64,000 bases of DNA from SZUA-35 sp964351995 (GCA_964351995.1 CAYGQE010000018.1:1-64000); one strand, 5' to 3'. Shown: positions 45,039 to 53,675, numbered from the stretch's first letter. Numbers and translations: made by a program. The notes: generated by a model from the sequence alone, not told the origin.

Positions 45039-45081
45039 GGTCTGGTCTCCTGGGTTTGCCGATGACAGCTCTGGAGACCAT

Positions 45082-45110
45082 CGCGTACTGCGGTACCGCC
45101 ACGGTACGCG
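45082..45110. promoter_or_regulatory. SARP-type repeats and palindrome upstream of the regulator
   Basis: CGGTAC occurs at 45091-45096 and 45102-45107, exactly 11 bp apart, the spacing used by SARP regulators. The first lies in the perfect palindrome GCGGTACCGC (45090-45099). The outer CGCGTAC (45082-45088) and GTACGCG (45104-45110) form another inverted repeat around it. The site is shared by the divergent genes at 45038 and 45129. The same 10-mer palindrome recurs at 48009. Confidence 0.7.
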
Positions 45111-45128
45111 TCGGGTTGTTGTCCAAGC

Positions 45129-47762
45129 GTGGTGGTGCGTGTGATCGGCAATCGGCAACGATCGCTGGATCGGGCGACCAGCCACATCGGGCTCGTCGTG
45201 GTGGAATCGCCGCCGGGATTCGCCGCGGATCGTTTCCTCGAGCTGCTGGTTGATCGGCTCGATCAGCCCGTCGAGTTGCTGGATCCCGACGATGTCGATG
45301 GCAACGCCATCGCACCGTCCGCCATCTTGCGAGCGCCCCTCCACGCCGGGCTTCGAGGCTGGCGCGACACGGTGGTTCGGCGCTTCGAAGAACAGAAGCA
45401 GACCGTCGTCGTTCTCCCTCCCGGGGTGTCTGGCGACGTGCTGATCGACGAACCAGTACCGACCGCGTTGATCGATGCTGCAGCCCTCCGGTTGTCGGTG
45501 CCCGACATCATCGAGCTCGGCACCCACTCGTGCGGCCACGGCGTGATTGGTGCGGGTATTGCCGAGCTGCTGGGACAGCTCAGCGATGGTTGGCCCGCCT
45601 GGCTTCAAGCCTGTTGCGACCTGATCACCGATCAGGGCCTCACGACTGAAGAACTGGTTGCCAGCGTCGGTATGCCGACGTTCCGACGCCGGGTGGTGGG
45701 TCGGACACTGCGGGAGTTCTCAGCCAGCGATCACTATCGGCTCGCGCAACTGGCTCACTTCGATCAGTTCAACGACGGAGCGGCCGAGGCGATCGGCGGC
45801 GCCGAGTTCGCCTTCACGGTGCTGCCTCGAGCCCCTGGCCTCTATCGCGTGCCGTCAGGCCAGCTGTGTTTCGTTGATCCCGTCCGGCGCGAGTTGATGG
45901 CCGATTGTGCGTTGGATCCAGCATCTGCGGAACTGTTGGCCCCGGTCTTGGTGGCCGAAGGCAACCTCTTGGGAGCGTGTCACGCCCTGCTCGACGCTGG
46001 TTTGCACAACCAGGCCGCATCGATGATCGAGCGGCTGCCCGGCAACGTCATCGACACCAGCGACCAACGCGAGTTGCTCGGTGTGCTTCGGGTCTTGGCT
46101 GACCAGATTGGTGACCACCCAGGTCTGGCACTCAAGCAGGCTCGGATCCACGGCAATCTGGCCGAGGTCGCCGCTGGCGTCGAGTCGTGCGAGCTCGCCA
46201 TTGAAGTCAGCCTGGCCCACGACCCGATTCGCCTGGAAGCATCAGTCGAGCTTCTGCTCTACCGCCATCGCACGATCGACCAGGAGGAGGCCGCCGATCG
46301 ATTGGCCGAGCTTCGCTCCGACGTGGGAACAACAGGGCCGTTGTCGACGCGGCTCCGCGAGATCGAGGCGCAGATCCTCGGCCAGTCGCCTGACCCGCAC
46401 GTGGTGCAGATGGCGGCGAATCGCTTCGTCGAGGTCGCCTCGGAGTGGGAGTATCAACAGGAGCCGCTCCGGGCAGCGAAGGCGCTGCGGGGACTGGCCT
46501 ATGGCCCGCTCTGGCACCTGGGGCACTACCGAGATGCTCAGACCCGACTGGGTAAAGCGGCGCACCTCTCGATTCGGCAGACCTTTGATTACGGGGTGAC
46601 GCTGACGTTCAAGTCCTTCTTCGATGCTCGCTGTGGGGACTTTGCCAGCTACCGCCGGGCAAGCGAACAGGCCAGCTTGTTGGTCTCTGAGTCTGGGCTT
46701 CGATGGTTGGAGGCTTACCTCTACCTCGGTGCTGCCCACGAAGGTGCAGCGTCGGGAAGCAGTTCGACGGTGAAGGCCGCCACCCGCACCGCTCGAGAAC
46801 TTCTCGGGCCCTTGTTCGAGACCGACAGCGGTGTGGTCTTCGTTGCCGAGTCGGTCACGTTGTTGGCGCAGGTGGGCGAGCACGAAGAGGCCAAACGCCT
46901 TCTGGCGTCGTTACGTCATCGGCGCCATCAGAACCCACTCGAGTTCGATCTTGCCGAGATCATCGCCCTGGCTCGATGCGGTGCAACCGAAGCGGCCCGT
47001 GCGTGTTGGCATGATCTCGAACGTGGCGACGCGCTCCCGAACGATCGGCGTTGGCGAATCGAATTGGAGCTCGCCCGCGCTGACGTCGTGTCAGACGGAG
47101 CGACCACCGTCGACCTCACACACATCCATGATGACCTCGAGCGGCTGGGGCTTTCGAACCTCTTCGATCTGCTCGCACCCGAACTCGAGCTCACCGGCCC
47201 GCGCCATCAAGTGATCGACGTGCAACTGCTCGGAGACCTGGCGGTCACCGACGCCATGGGAACCGTGCTCTTGCCGGAGGGGCACGTGACGGAGTTGGTC
47301 AAGATCCTCGGTGTACACGGCGGATCAGCCACCGTTGATGCCGTGGTCGATCACCTCTGGCCGGAGATCGACCTCGCCCTGGGCGTCCGCCGACTGAAGA
47401 ACGTCCTCGTCAAAGCTCGACACCACCTCGGAAGCGAGGCCATCAATCGGCAACCGGATCGAGTCGAATTCGGTCCGCACGTGCACATCGACACATCGAC
47501 CTTCGACAAGCACTTCGCCGAGTTCCGGAGCAACGGGCGAGCGAAGCAGCCGCTCGCCGTAGTCGCGGCCATGGCGGCGATGGAGATCTACCACGGCACG
47601 CTGCTTCCACTCGATCTCTTCAGCGACACAATCGTCGAGCGCCGTCGCGACTTGGAGCGCAAGGCACAGGAGATGATTGCGTTCTTGGACGCTCTTGGGC
47701 CTGAACAGCGGCCGAGCGCAGCGTGGTTGGCGTCAGTACGCCGGCGCGTCAACGCCAGCTGA
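45129..47762 (+). CDS. Large SARP-like transcriptional regulator with degenerate P-loop domain and TPR-like repeats
   Basis: This 877-residue protein starts at GTG 45129 with no Shine-Dalgarno sequence. The N terminus resembles MalT/AfsR-type STAND NTPases, but the P-loop is ruined: ESPPGFAADRF (26-36) stands where APAGYGKTTL-like sequence is expected, so ATP binding is doubtful. A helical, TPR-like middle follows (about 280-690). At about 695-800 is an OmpR/SARP-type winged helix (VQLLGDLAV, VVDHLWPEIDLALGVRRLKNVL), then a short BTAD-like end (AAMEIYHGTLLPLDLF). Putting the DNA-binding module at the C terminus is the reverse of AfsR. Neighbouring 11-bp-spaced repeats are likely targets. The stop codon lies inside a strong hairpin. 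Confidence 0.78.
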   Translation: MVVRVIGNRQRSLDRATSHIGLVVVESPPGFAADRFLELLVDRLDQPVELLDPDDVDGNAIAPSAILRAPLHAGLRGWRDTVVRRFEEQKQTVVVLPPGVSGDVLIDEPVPTALIDAAALRLSVPDIIELGTHSCGHGVIGAGIAELLGQLSDGWPAWLQACCDLITDQGLTTEELVASVGMPTFRRRVVGRTLREFSASDHYRLAQLAHFDQFNDGAAEAIGGAEFAFTVLPRAPGLYRVPSGQLCFVDPVRRELMADCALDPASAELLAPVLVAEGNLLGACHALLDAGLHNQAASMIERLPGNVIDTSDQRELLGVLRVLADQIGDHPGLALKQARIHGNLAEVAAGVESCELAIEVSLAHDPIRLEASVELLLYRHRTIDQEEAADRLAELRSDVGTTGPLSTRLREIEAQILGQSPDPHVVQMAANRFVEVASEWEYQQEPLRAAKALRGLAYGPLWHLGHYRDAQTRLGKAAHLSIRQTFDYGVTLTFKSFFDARCGDFASYRRASEQASLLVSESGLRWLEAYLYLGAAHEGAASGSSSTVKAATRTARELLGPLFETDSGVVFVAESVTLLAQVGEHEEAKRLLASLRHRRHQNPLEFDLAEIIALARCGATEAARACWHDLERGDALPNDRRWRIELELARADVVSDGATTVDLTHIHDDLERLGLSNLFDLLAPELELTGPRHQVIDVQLLGDLAVTDAMGTVLLPEGHVTELVKILGVHGGSATVDAVVDHLWPEIDLALGVRRLKNVLVKARHHLGSEAINRQPDRVEFGPHVHIDTSTFDKHFAEFRSNGRAKQPLAVVAAMAAMEIYHGTLLPLDLFSDTIVERRRDLERKAQEMIAFLDALGPEQRPSAAWLASVRRRVNAS

Positions 47763-47782
47763 CGAATCAGCTGGCGTTGACG
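47747..47782. terminator. 16-bp perfect hairpin at the regulator stop codon
   Basis: CGTCAACGCCAGCTGA (47747-47762) pairs perfectly with 47767-47782 across a CGAA tetraloop. The regulator's TGA is the end of the left arm. No T-tract follows, but the stem is strong and lies between convergent genes (the regulator and the small peptide), so it could act as a two-way terminator. Confidence 0.75.
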
Positions 47783-47823
47783 GTTGGCGACCGATCCCCG
47801 GAGGGAGGGGACGGCCGAACAGA

Positions 47824-47934
47824 TCAGATGCCGTAGCCGCCGTTGGCAAGCTCAGCACCGCCGGCGGCGGTGAAGGCTGCGAGAGCCACGATGGCAGAGA
47901 TGAGAGCGGACGGTGCGGCGATCTTCTTGAACAT
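47824..47934 (-). CDS. Small exported or membrane-active peptide, 36 residues
   Basis: The reading frame of 36 codons starts at ATG 47934, with AGGAGAAG nine bases upstream, and stops at 47824-47826. The peptide begins MFKKIAAPSALIS, continues as an Ala/Val/Leu-rich hydrophobic helix, and ends GGAELANGGYGI. The pattern is two lysines, one membrane-spanning or signal segment and a short polar tail, as in peptide pheromone precursors or small membrane proteins. It is too short for routine gene callers. It converges on the SARP-like regulator, and its upstream region carries the same palindrome and 11-bp repeats as the regulator promoter. Its function is unknown. Confidence 0.65.
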   Translation of the reverse strand: MFKKIAAPSALISAIVALAAFTAAGGAELANGGYGI

Positions 47935-47983
47935 GATGGGCTTCTCCTGGTAGGCGGGATCTTCCGCTACTCAAGATCACCCG

Positions 47984-48018
47984 GGTACCAGAACGGCACC
48001 ACCGAATGGCGGTACCGC
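47984..48018. promoter_or_regulatory. SARP-type repeats and palindrome upstream of the small peptide
   Basis: GGTACCA (47984-47990) and GGCACCA (47995-48001) are direct repeats 11 bp apart, followed by the perfect palindrome GCGGTACCGC (48009-48018). The site is 50-84 bp upstream of the peptide start on the minus strand. The same palindrome lies in front of the regulator gene (45090-45099). On the other side, the nitroreductase gene only ends here, so the peptide is the sole likely target. Confidence 0.68.
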
Positions 48019-48119
48019 TCCGATCACCGCTCCATCAGCGGGTAGAACCGATGCCGATCAATCCGCCAGACGCAAGGAAGCTCGCGTCGGGCGTTGTTGA
48101 ACGAGATGCCCGAGTGCGC

Positions 48120-48791
48120 TCAGGCGATCGGGTTCTTGTAGCTGTCGAGGTAGGTGATGGTCGAGACGGGGTCCCGCTTGGCCGGCTTGAAGTCGGTGCC
48201 CTTGGTGTAGGCAACCGGGAGCAGACCGGCTTGGCTCATGTGATCGGGAATGCCGAGCAATTCGGCGGCTTCCTTTTCCAGACCCAAGTGCAGCGTGGTG
48301 TAGCAACTACCGAGGCCTCGTGCGCGCAGGGCGAGTTGGAAGCTCCACATGGCGGGAACGATCGAACCGAACATGCCGGCAGCGGCGTTGGTCAAGTTGG
48401 CGGCACCGCCCGGCGCTTCGAGCGCATCTTCCATTCGGCCGATGATCAGCGGGATGACGAACACCGGAACCTTCTCGAGGTTCTGGGCCAAGAAGTTGGC
48501 CGAATCGATCACGCGGCCCTGCTGAGTGGCGCTGTCGAGGCCATCGGCGGCTGCCGCCAGGTATTCGCCGCCGGCGCGTCGGTACATGTCGGCCAGCGCA
48601 GCCTTCTTCTCGGCGTCGCGCACGACCATCCAGCGCCAGCCTTGGCGGTTGGAGCCGGTGGGCGCCTGGATGGCGACTTGGAGGCAATCCAGCAAAACGT
48701 CGTCGGGCACTTCACGATCGAAATCGAGCCGTTTGCGCACCGCCCTTGTGGTCGAGAGAAGTGCGTCTGTTTGTTCGAGATCGAAGTCCAT
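48120..48791 (-). CDS. Nitroreductase family protein
   Basis: This 223-residue FMN-dependent oxidoreductase has TTRAVRKRLDFDREVPDDVL at the N terminus (FMN phosphate-binding Arg), QAPTGSNRQGWRWMVV near residue 45, GSIVPAMWSFQLALRARGLGSCY near 150 and a late VAYTKG. The family reduces nitro groups, enones or related compounds with NAD(P)H as homodimers. I chose ATG 48791 (MDFDLEQTDALL). The longer frame upstream would read through the long hairpin at 48828, which is unlikely. Confidence 0.85.
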   Translation of the reverse strand: MDFDLEQTDALLSTTRAVRKRLDFDREVPDDVLLDCLQVAIQAPTGSNRQGWRWMVVRDAEKKAALADMYRRAGGEYLAAAADGLDSATQQGRVIDSANFLAQNLEKVPVFVIPLIIGRMEDALEAPGGAANLTNAAAGMFGSIVPAMWSFQLALRARGLGSCYTTLHLGLEKEAAELLGIPDHMSQAGLLPVAYTKGTDFKPAKRDPVSTITYLDSYKNPIA

Positions 48792-48827
48792 CGACGCATG
48801 CTTGCCTGCCCGGCCGACAAGCGCCAA

Positions 48828-48893
48828 CTGAACTTGGGAGGACCCGACCCCTCCCAACTCGGCTTGGGAGGGGTCGGGTCCTCCCAAGTTCAG
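48828..48893. repeat. Long perfect inverted repeat, 30-bp arms (hairpin element 2)
   Basis: The left arm (48828-48857) and right arm (48864-48893) are perfect reverse complements with a 6-base loop. Each arm also contains its own palindrome (TTGGGAGG and CCTCCCAA). The core CTTGGGAGGACCCGACCCC (48833-48851) matches the arm of element 3 (61206-61224) at 17 of 19 bases. It lies between the acyl-CoA dehydrogenase and nitroreductase genes, both on the minus strand. Confidence 0.9.
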
Positions 48894-48900
48894 GGGTGCT

Positions 48901-50091
48901 TCAGTTCTTCAACAGCTGCGAGAACGGAGTGTTCTTGTCTGGGCCTGGCTCTCGCGGCAGGCCGAGTACTCGTTCGCCAATGGTGTTGCGCTGGATCTCG
49001 TCGGTCCCGCCACCCAAACTCATGCCTCGACAGTTGAGGAAGTGATATGCGAAGTAGTCAGCGGACTCGTCGTGCTCTTCCCATGCCGGCGATGCCGGAA
49101 ACGCCAGTTGAGCCGCAAGCTCAGCGGCAGCCCGCCCCTGGAGCGTGCGCCACAGTTTGCCGATGGACGGGCTCAGCCCTTCCCTGGCCCCCAGCGTGGC
49201 GACGATCTTCTCGCCGGTGTGCAACTGGGCCAGCTGCTGACGAATCACGGGCTCATCGATGCGGCCACGCTCCCTGGCGAGCTCGATCAACTGGCCGACC
49301 GGGATCGGCACTCGACCGCTCTTGGAACGTTGGCCGGTCGAGGAATTCATCGACGAGGTGCCGGTCTGCACGCGCTCATGGGCCAGCAACGCAACCGCGG
49401 TGCGCCACCCGTCATTCACGTCACCGATCACCCACGACTTCGGAATCCGAGCCTCGTCCATGAAGACCTCGTTGAACTCGGCTTCACCGGTCATCTGCAC
49501 CAGGGGGCGAACCGTGACGCCCGTTTGCTCCATGGGGATGACCATCATCGTGATGCCCCGGTGTTTCGGGGCGTCGCTGTCGGTGCGGGCAATCAAGATG
49601 CCGAAGTGGGAGTGTTGAGCACCCGAAGTCCAGACCTTCTGGCCGCTGACGATCCACTCGTCGCCGTCCAGTACCGCCTTGGTCGTCAGAGCGGCGAGGT
49701 CGGAGCCAGCGCCCGGCTCGGAGTACAGCTGGCACCAGATCTCTTGACCTCGGAGACCGGGCTCGATGAAACGCTGCTTCAGCTCGTCGGAGCCGAAGTC
49801 TCGAATGGTGGGCAGGGCCATGCCGATACCGATGCCGAACACCGAGGTCTCGCGAGGGATCTTGCCGCGTGTCACCTCGGCGTAGGCCTGGACGTGGTCT
49901 GCGCCAAGGCCCCGGCCGCCGAATGCTGTTGGGTAGTCGACGCCGGCAAGGCCAGCGTCGTAGAGCCGATTCTGGAACGATTGGGCCCGAGCCACGCCGC
50001 CGGAGCCTGACTCGAGCGCAAGGTTGGCGGGTTCGGCGAAGAACGCCGCCACCTCTGCTCGGAAGTCCTCGATCGAGACCTGATCTGTCAT
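48901..50091 (-). CDS. Acyl-CoA dehydrogenase
   Basis: This 396-residue protein has the family's signatures: YPTAFGGRGLG near residue 52, YSEPGAGSDLAALTTKA (FAD/substrate contact) near 118, WTSGAQHSHFGILIARTD, and C-terminal SLGGGTDEIQRNTIGERVLGLPR. It oxidises an acyl-CoA to the enoyl-CoA and passes electrons to ETF. The catalytic Glu is not at the classical GT-EI position of medium-chain enzymes, so it probably belongs to the long/branched-chain or FadE-like group. It is divergent from the acyl-CoA synthetase at 50182, a natural pathway partner. Confidence 0.88.
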   Translation of the reverse strand: MTDQVSIEDFRAEVAAFFAEPANLALESGSGGVARAQSFQNRLYDAGLAGVDYPTAFGGRGLGADHVQAYAEVTRGKIPRETSVFGIGIGMALPTIRDFGSDELKQRFIEPGLRGQEIWCQLYSEPGAGSDLAALTTKAVLDGDEWIVSGQKVWTSGAQHSHFGILIARTDSDAPKHRGITMMVIPMEQTGVTVRPLVQMTGEAEFNEVFMDEARIPKSWVIGDVNDGWRTAVALLAHERVQTGTSSMNSSTGQRSKSGRVPIPVGQLIELARERGRIDEPVIRQQLAQLHTGEKIVATLGAREGLSPSIGKLWRTLQGRAAAELAAQLAFPASPAWEEHDESADYFAYHFLNCRGMSLGGGTDEIQRNTIGERVLGLPREPGPDKNTPFSQLLKN

Positions 50092-50181
50092 GGGCAGCAA
50101 CGTAGCGCTGATGGATCGGGGGTTCGAGTCTCCCGAGCGGGGGCGTTTGTGTCGTTGTGGCTCGGATGCCACGATCCCGGG

Positions 50182-51333
50182 ATGCAACCAGAACTGCTGC
50201 TTTCCCTCTCTGCATCCCATCCCGATGGTGAAGCCGTCTGGACCCCCTCCGCAACACAGACGTGGGGCGAGCTCGAGCGTCGGGGTCGCCAGGTCGCCCA
50301 GGGGATTCGAGCTGAGGGCGTGGAACCCGGCGATGCGTGGGGATTGCTGGCGAACAATCGCATCGAGTGGCCCGAACTGCTTCTGGGGAACGCCAGAAGT
50401 GGCGGCCGTTATGTACCGCTCAACTGGCATCTGACCGCACCCGAGATTGCCGATTTGCTCGAGGACTCTGGTTCCAAGTTCCTNNNNNNNNNNNNNNNNN
50501 NNNNNNNNNNNNNNNNNNNNNNNNNNNNNNNNNNNNNNNNNNNNNNNNNNNNNNNNNNNNNNNNNNNNNNNNNNNNNNNNNNNTTCGTGCGCCTCCTGAA
50601 GTTGACCGAGGAGGAGCGGACGGCCAATGACCTGTCGAGCATCGAGTGGGTGCTTCACACTGCTGCTCCGTGTCCGCCTTGGGCGAAGCGGGCGATGATC
50701 GATTGGTTCGGTCCCGTGATCACCGAGCTCTACGGTTCATCAGAGGGCACCGGGCCGGTGATCTGCACCTCGAACGAGTGGCTGGAGCGGCCCGGCACGG
50801 TCGGCCGGTCTGACTTCCTCGAGCTGTCGATCGTGGATGATGACGGGAATGATCTTGCACCGGGCGAGATCGGCACTGTCTACGTGAAGCGCCCCGACGG
50901 GGCGCCGGAATATCACGGTGACAAGGCGAAGAGCGATGCGATGCAATTGCCCGATGGCCGGTTCACCGTCGGCGATGTCGGCTACCTCGATGACGCCGGC
51001 TACCTCTTCCTGGCCGATCGGCGAGTCGACTTGATCCTCAGCGGTGGCACCAACATCTACCCGGCCGAGATCGAGGGCGTGCTGAGCCAACACCCCAAGC
51101 TGGCCGACGTCGCCGTGTTCGGCATTCCCAACGCTGATTGGGGACAGGAGATCAAGGCCGTGGTCGAGCCGACCGCGGGTGTCGAGGTCGATGCTGCTGA
51201 CGTGCTTGCCTTCGCAGCGGAACATCTGGCCAAGTTCAAGATTCCTCGCACGGTCGACATCGTCGACGCACTGCCTCGTGAAGCCAGCGGCAAGCTCAAG
51301 AAGCGGTTGCTTCGCGACCCGTATTGGGAATGA
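50182..51333 (+). CDS. AMP-forming acyl-CoA synthetase, interrupted by an assembly gap
   Basis: The start is ATG 50182 (MQPELLLSLSASHPDG). Residues 1 to about 100 and the C-terminal 250 residues flank the 100-N run. The visible C-terminal part has LYGSSEGTGPV (A5), VGDVGYLDDAGYLFLADR (A7), SGGTNIYPAEIE (A8) and ASGKLKKR (A10 Lys). The P-loop region (TSGTTG) is missing, so the true gap is probably several hundred bases rather than 100. The enzyme activates a fatty or other carboxylic acid as CoA thioester. The next gene overlaps by ATGA. Confidence 0.85.
   Translation: MQPELLLSLSASHPDGEAVWTPSATQTWGELERRGRQVAQGIRAEGVEPGDAWGLLANNRIEWPELLLGNARSGGRYVPLNWHLTAPEIADLLEDSGSKFXXXXXXXXXXXXXXXXXXXXXXXXXXXXXXXXXXFVRLLKLTEEERTANDLSSIEWVLHTAAPCPPWAKRAMIDWFGPVITELYGSSEGTGPVICTSNEWLERPGTVGRSDFLELSIVDDDGNDLAPGEIGTVYVKRPDGAPEYHGDKAKSDAMQLPDGRFTVGDVGYLDDAGYLFLADRRVDLILSGGTNIYPAEIEGVLSQHPKLADVAVFGIPNADWGQEIKAVVEPTAGVEVDAADVLAFAAEHLAKFKIPRTVDIVDALPREASGKLKKRLLRDPYWE
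50484..50583. other. Assembly gap (100 N) inside an acyl-CoA synthetase gene
   Basis: Exactly 100 Ns. The flanks do not overlap, and conserved ANL motifs are missing between them, so sequence is truly absent and the gap length is a placeholder. Confidence 0.95.
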
Positions 51334-52502
51334 GCTCGAGCGACGATGACCCGATCGAACTGATCGGCACCACTGATCCGGGCGAACCCAATGGTCCCGG
51401 GCCGTCCGAGTTGGTGCAGAACAACACCCGATCCAACCTGGCCTTGATCATCGGCGCCATCGCCCTCCTCGGTGTGGTGTTCAGCCTCGTCCGCCCGCCT
51501 TCGGGCGACGTTGAGCCGGCTGACCGTACGGTGGTCACCGAGCCGCAGGCTCCGCTCACCGTCGATGTCACATCGGGGGTGCAACAAGGGGCCGGTCCGG
51601 TACTGGGTCGAGCCACCGGACTGTCACTCGTGGTCGGCGGTTCGAACACGCCTTTCCGTGTCCTCGACCTCGACACCGGCGACCTGGTAGTGAGCGAGAC
51701 GGTTCTGTCGCCGCAGTTCATCGCTGGCTCGAAACTGATCTACGTGTCGGACACGATGACGTGGTCATCGATCGAGCTCAGCGAGCTCGATGTTGAGCGA
51801 CCAACCGATGCTGTCGGTCGATCGTTCAACCCGTTGGGCAATTCGGCCCTCGTGGTTCCCAACGACGACAACACGGTGTGGCTCACGTGGTCGAGAACCG
51901 ACGGCGGTCGTGATTGGCAGCTCATCGACCTCGATTCTCTGAATGTACTTCGTCAGGTGTCGACGCCGATCGAAGTCAGGATTCCCGGCGGAGCAGAACC
52001 GTTCTCTGGGCCTGAAGTGGTTGGGTCAGAAGCGGGTGGCGTCTTCGAATTGCAGGACGACAACACCTATGTGCAAGTGCTCGACGGCGTGCTGATCGCT
52101 GTCGGAGCGGACGAAGTGCTCGTCCGTCAATGCTCGCCGACGCTCGAGTGCGTCGCTCGCTGGTTCGCTCGAGACTCCTGGGCGGTGACCGAGCGGCCGC
52201 CGCCGAACGCAGACTTGGCGAATGGTCGACTCGTCGCCCGTGGGGCACTGCTGGCCGGAGCCGTTCCTCAACCAGCACTTGGCGCCGGTCTGTACGACGT
52301 GGAGAGCGGCCAGATCCTGCGGTCGTTGGGGCCGGCACCGCTGAGCGGTGCGGTGGTGTCGCCAGATGGGCGTTGGCTCGTCCGGCGATTGCTCGGGCGG
52401 GTCGAGGTGGTTGATGTGCTCGACGGACAGTCGACCGTTGTCCTGAATCTTGCACTCGGCCGAGGCGACTCGATCCTCTGGATCCAAACCCCTGCTGGCT
52501 AG
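51330..52502 (+). CDS. Membrane-anchored protein with beta-propeller-like exterior domain, unknown function
   Basis: This 390-residue protein starts MSSSDDDPIELIG inside the stop of the synthetase gene (ATGA). One transmembrane helix lies at about residues 36-54 (NLALIIGAIALLGVVFSLV). The rest is predicted outside and beta-rich, with repeated short blade-like strands (TGLSLVVGGS, PFRVLDLDTGDLVV, VSPDGRWLVRRLLGRVEVVDV), resembling a WD40/TolB-type propeller. No family is recognised. It is convergent with uppP (2-bp gap). Confidence 0.65.
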   Translation: MSSSDDDPIELIGTTDPGEPNGPGPSELVQNNTRSNLALIIGAIALLGVVFSLVRPPSGDVEPADRTVVTEPQAPLTVDVTSGVQQGAGPVLGRATGLSLVVGGSNTPFRVLDLDTGDLVVSETVLSPQFIAGSKLIYVSDTMTWSSIELSELDVERPTDAVGRSFNPLGNSALVVPNDDNTVWLTWSRTDGGRDWQLIDLDSLNVLRQVSTPIEVRIPGGAEPFSGPEVVGSEAGGVFELQDDNTYVQVLDGVLIAVGADEVLVRQCSPTLECVARWFARDSWAVTERPPPNADLANGRLVARGALLAGAVPQPALGAGLYDVESGQILRSLGPAPLSGAVVSPDGRWLVRRLLGRVEVVDVLDGQSTVVLNLALGRGDSILWIQTPAG

Positions 52503-52504
52503 GG

Positions 52505-53458
52505 CTAGAGCCAGCCGGCACCGATGGCGCCGAATGCCGCCACACCAATGACCAGGCGATACCAGCCAAAGACTTCGAAGCCGCGGTCGTTGAGCCACGC
52601 CACCATCCAACGAACGGCGGCAACTGCAGAGATGAAGGCAACGACCAACCCGATCAGCGGGGTGAGGTAGCCGAAGTTGTCGATCATCTCTGGGCCGTCA
52701 CTCAGGCCGGCGAACACTGTTGCGGCGCTGAGTGTGACCAAGCCGAGAAGGAATGCGAATTCGACCGCAGCCCGAAGGGTGAGCCCAACGAGCACGCCAG
52801 CGATGATCGTGACCAGTGAACGAGACGTACCCGGCCAAACAGCGAGTGCCTGCATGACGCCGATCAGACCAGCTTGTTTGATCGTGATCTCGGTCAGCTC
52901 TACACCAGCTCGATCGAAGAAGCCGCTGCGAGACAGAGCGATGATGACGAGTCCGCCGACGAACCAAGCAACGGCGATGGGGAACACGCCGAACAGTTGG
53001 TCACGGACGAGATCGAAGATGGCGATGGCGATGATGGCTGTGGGAACGAAGGCCACGATGACGGCGACGAGAACCCGGCGACCCTCTTCACTGCGGCCGA
53101 GCAGTCCCTCGATCATCTGCTTGATGCGATCGAGGTAAACCACGAACACGGCGAGGATCGCGCCAGCTTGGATGCAGATCGCATACGCCTCGAGCGAGCG
53201 GTCCGAACTCTCGGTGCCGCCGAGCCCCAGGATTTTGTTGGTCACGAGGAGGTGGCCGGTCGAGCTGACCGGGAGGTATTCGGTGATGCCTTCGACCAGG
53301 CCGAGGACGATGGCGGCGAAGATCGACAAGCCGGGCTCGCCGACATCCGATTGGGCTGCCGCCGGCCCCATCCAGAACAGCACCACGAAGCCGAGAAGAA
53401 ACGGGGTGAGGCGGCGAGCGCGCGGCGACGTGAACGAACGATGGAGAAGCGATGGCAC
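52505..53458 (-). CDS. uppP: Undecaprenyl-diphosphatase UppP/BacA
   Basis: This 317-residue integral membrane protein has the two BacA signatures: EGITEYLPVSSTGHLL and PGTSRSLVT. It dephosphorylates undecaprenyl diphosphate to recycle the lipid carrier for cell-wall synthesis and gives low-level bacitracin tolerance. The N-terminal 35 residues before the first conserved helix look like an extra signal or anchor (MGPAAAQS), which is unusual. I chose GTG 53458; an ATG at 53497 would add 13 residues. Confidence 0.9.
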   Translation of the reverse strand: MPSLLHRSFTSPRARRLTPFLLGFVVLFWMGPAAAQSDVGEPGLSIFAAIVLGLVEGITEYLPVSSTGHLLVTNKILGLGGTESSDRSLEAYAICIQAGAILAVFVVYLDRIKQMIEGLLGRSEEGRRVLVAVIVAFVPTAIIAIAIFDLVRDQLFGVFPIAVAWFVGGLVIIALSRSGFFDRAGVELTEITIKQAGLIGVMQALAVWPGTSRSLVTIIAGVLVGLTLRAAVEFAFLLGLVTLSAATVFAGLSDGPEMIDNFGYLTPLIGLVVAFISAVAAVRWMVAWLNDRGFEVFGWYRLVIGVAAFGAIGAGWL

Positions 53459-53675
53459 GGCCGGATGATGGCACGCCGAGTCGGCGCTCCCGTCCATCCC
53501 TGGAGATCTCGACAACTTCTTCAAACAATCCACACTGCATCGTCGGCAGAAAGCTCCCATCCTGGAGGTTTGCCACAGACGTGTGCCCTTCAGAGCTGCG
53601 CTCGCAACATCCGGAATCGGGTTTCCTTCAGACGGGGATGTTCTCTCGGAGTGAGAAGAGCGGTGAATGCCCGTG

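Noticed and set aside
50118..50134. tRNA T-arm-like sequence (GGGGG-TTCGAGT-CTCCC) upstream of the acyl-CoA dehydrogenase start
   Set aside because: Only the T-arm and a possible acceptor strand can be seen. No matching 5' acceptor, D-arm or anticodon arm is found at the right distance, and the region overlaps the start of a clear coding gene.
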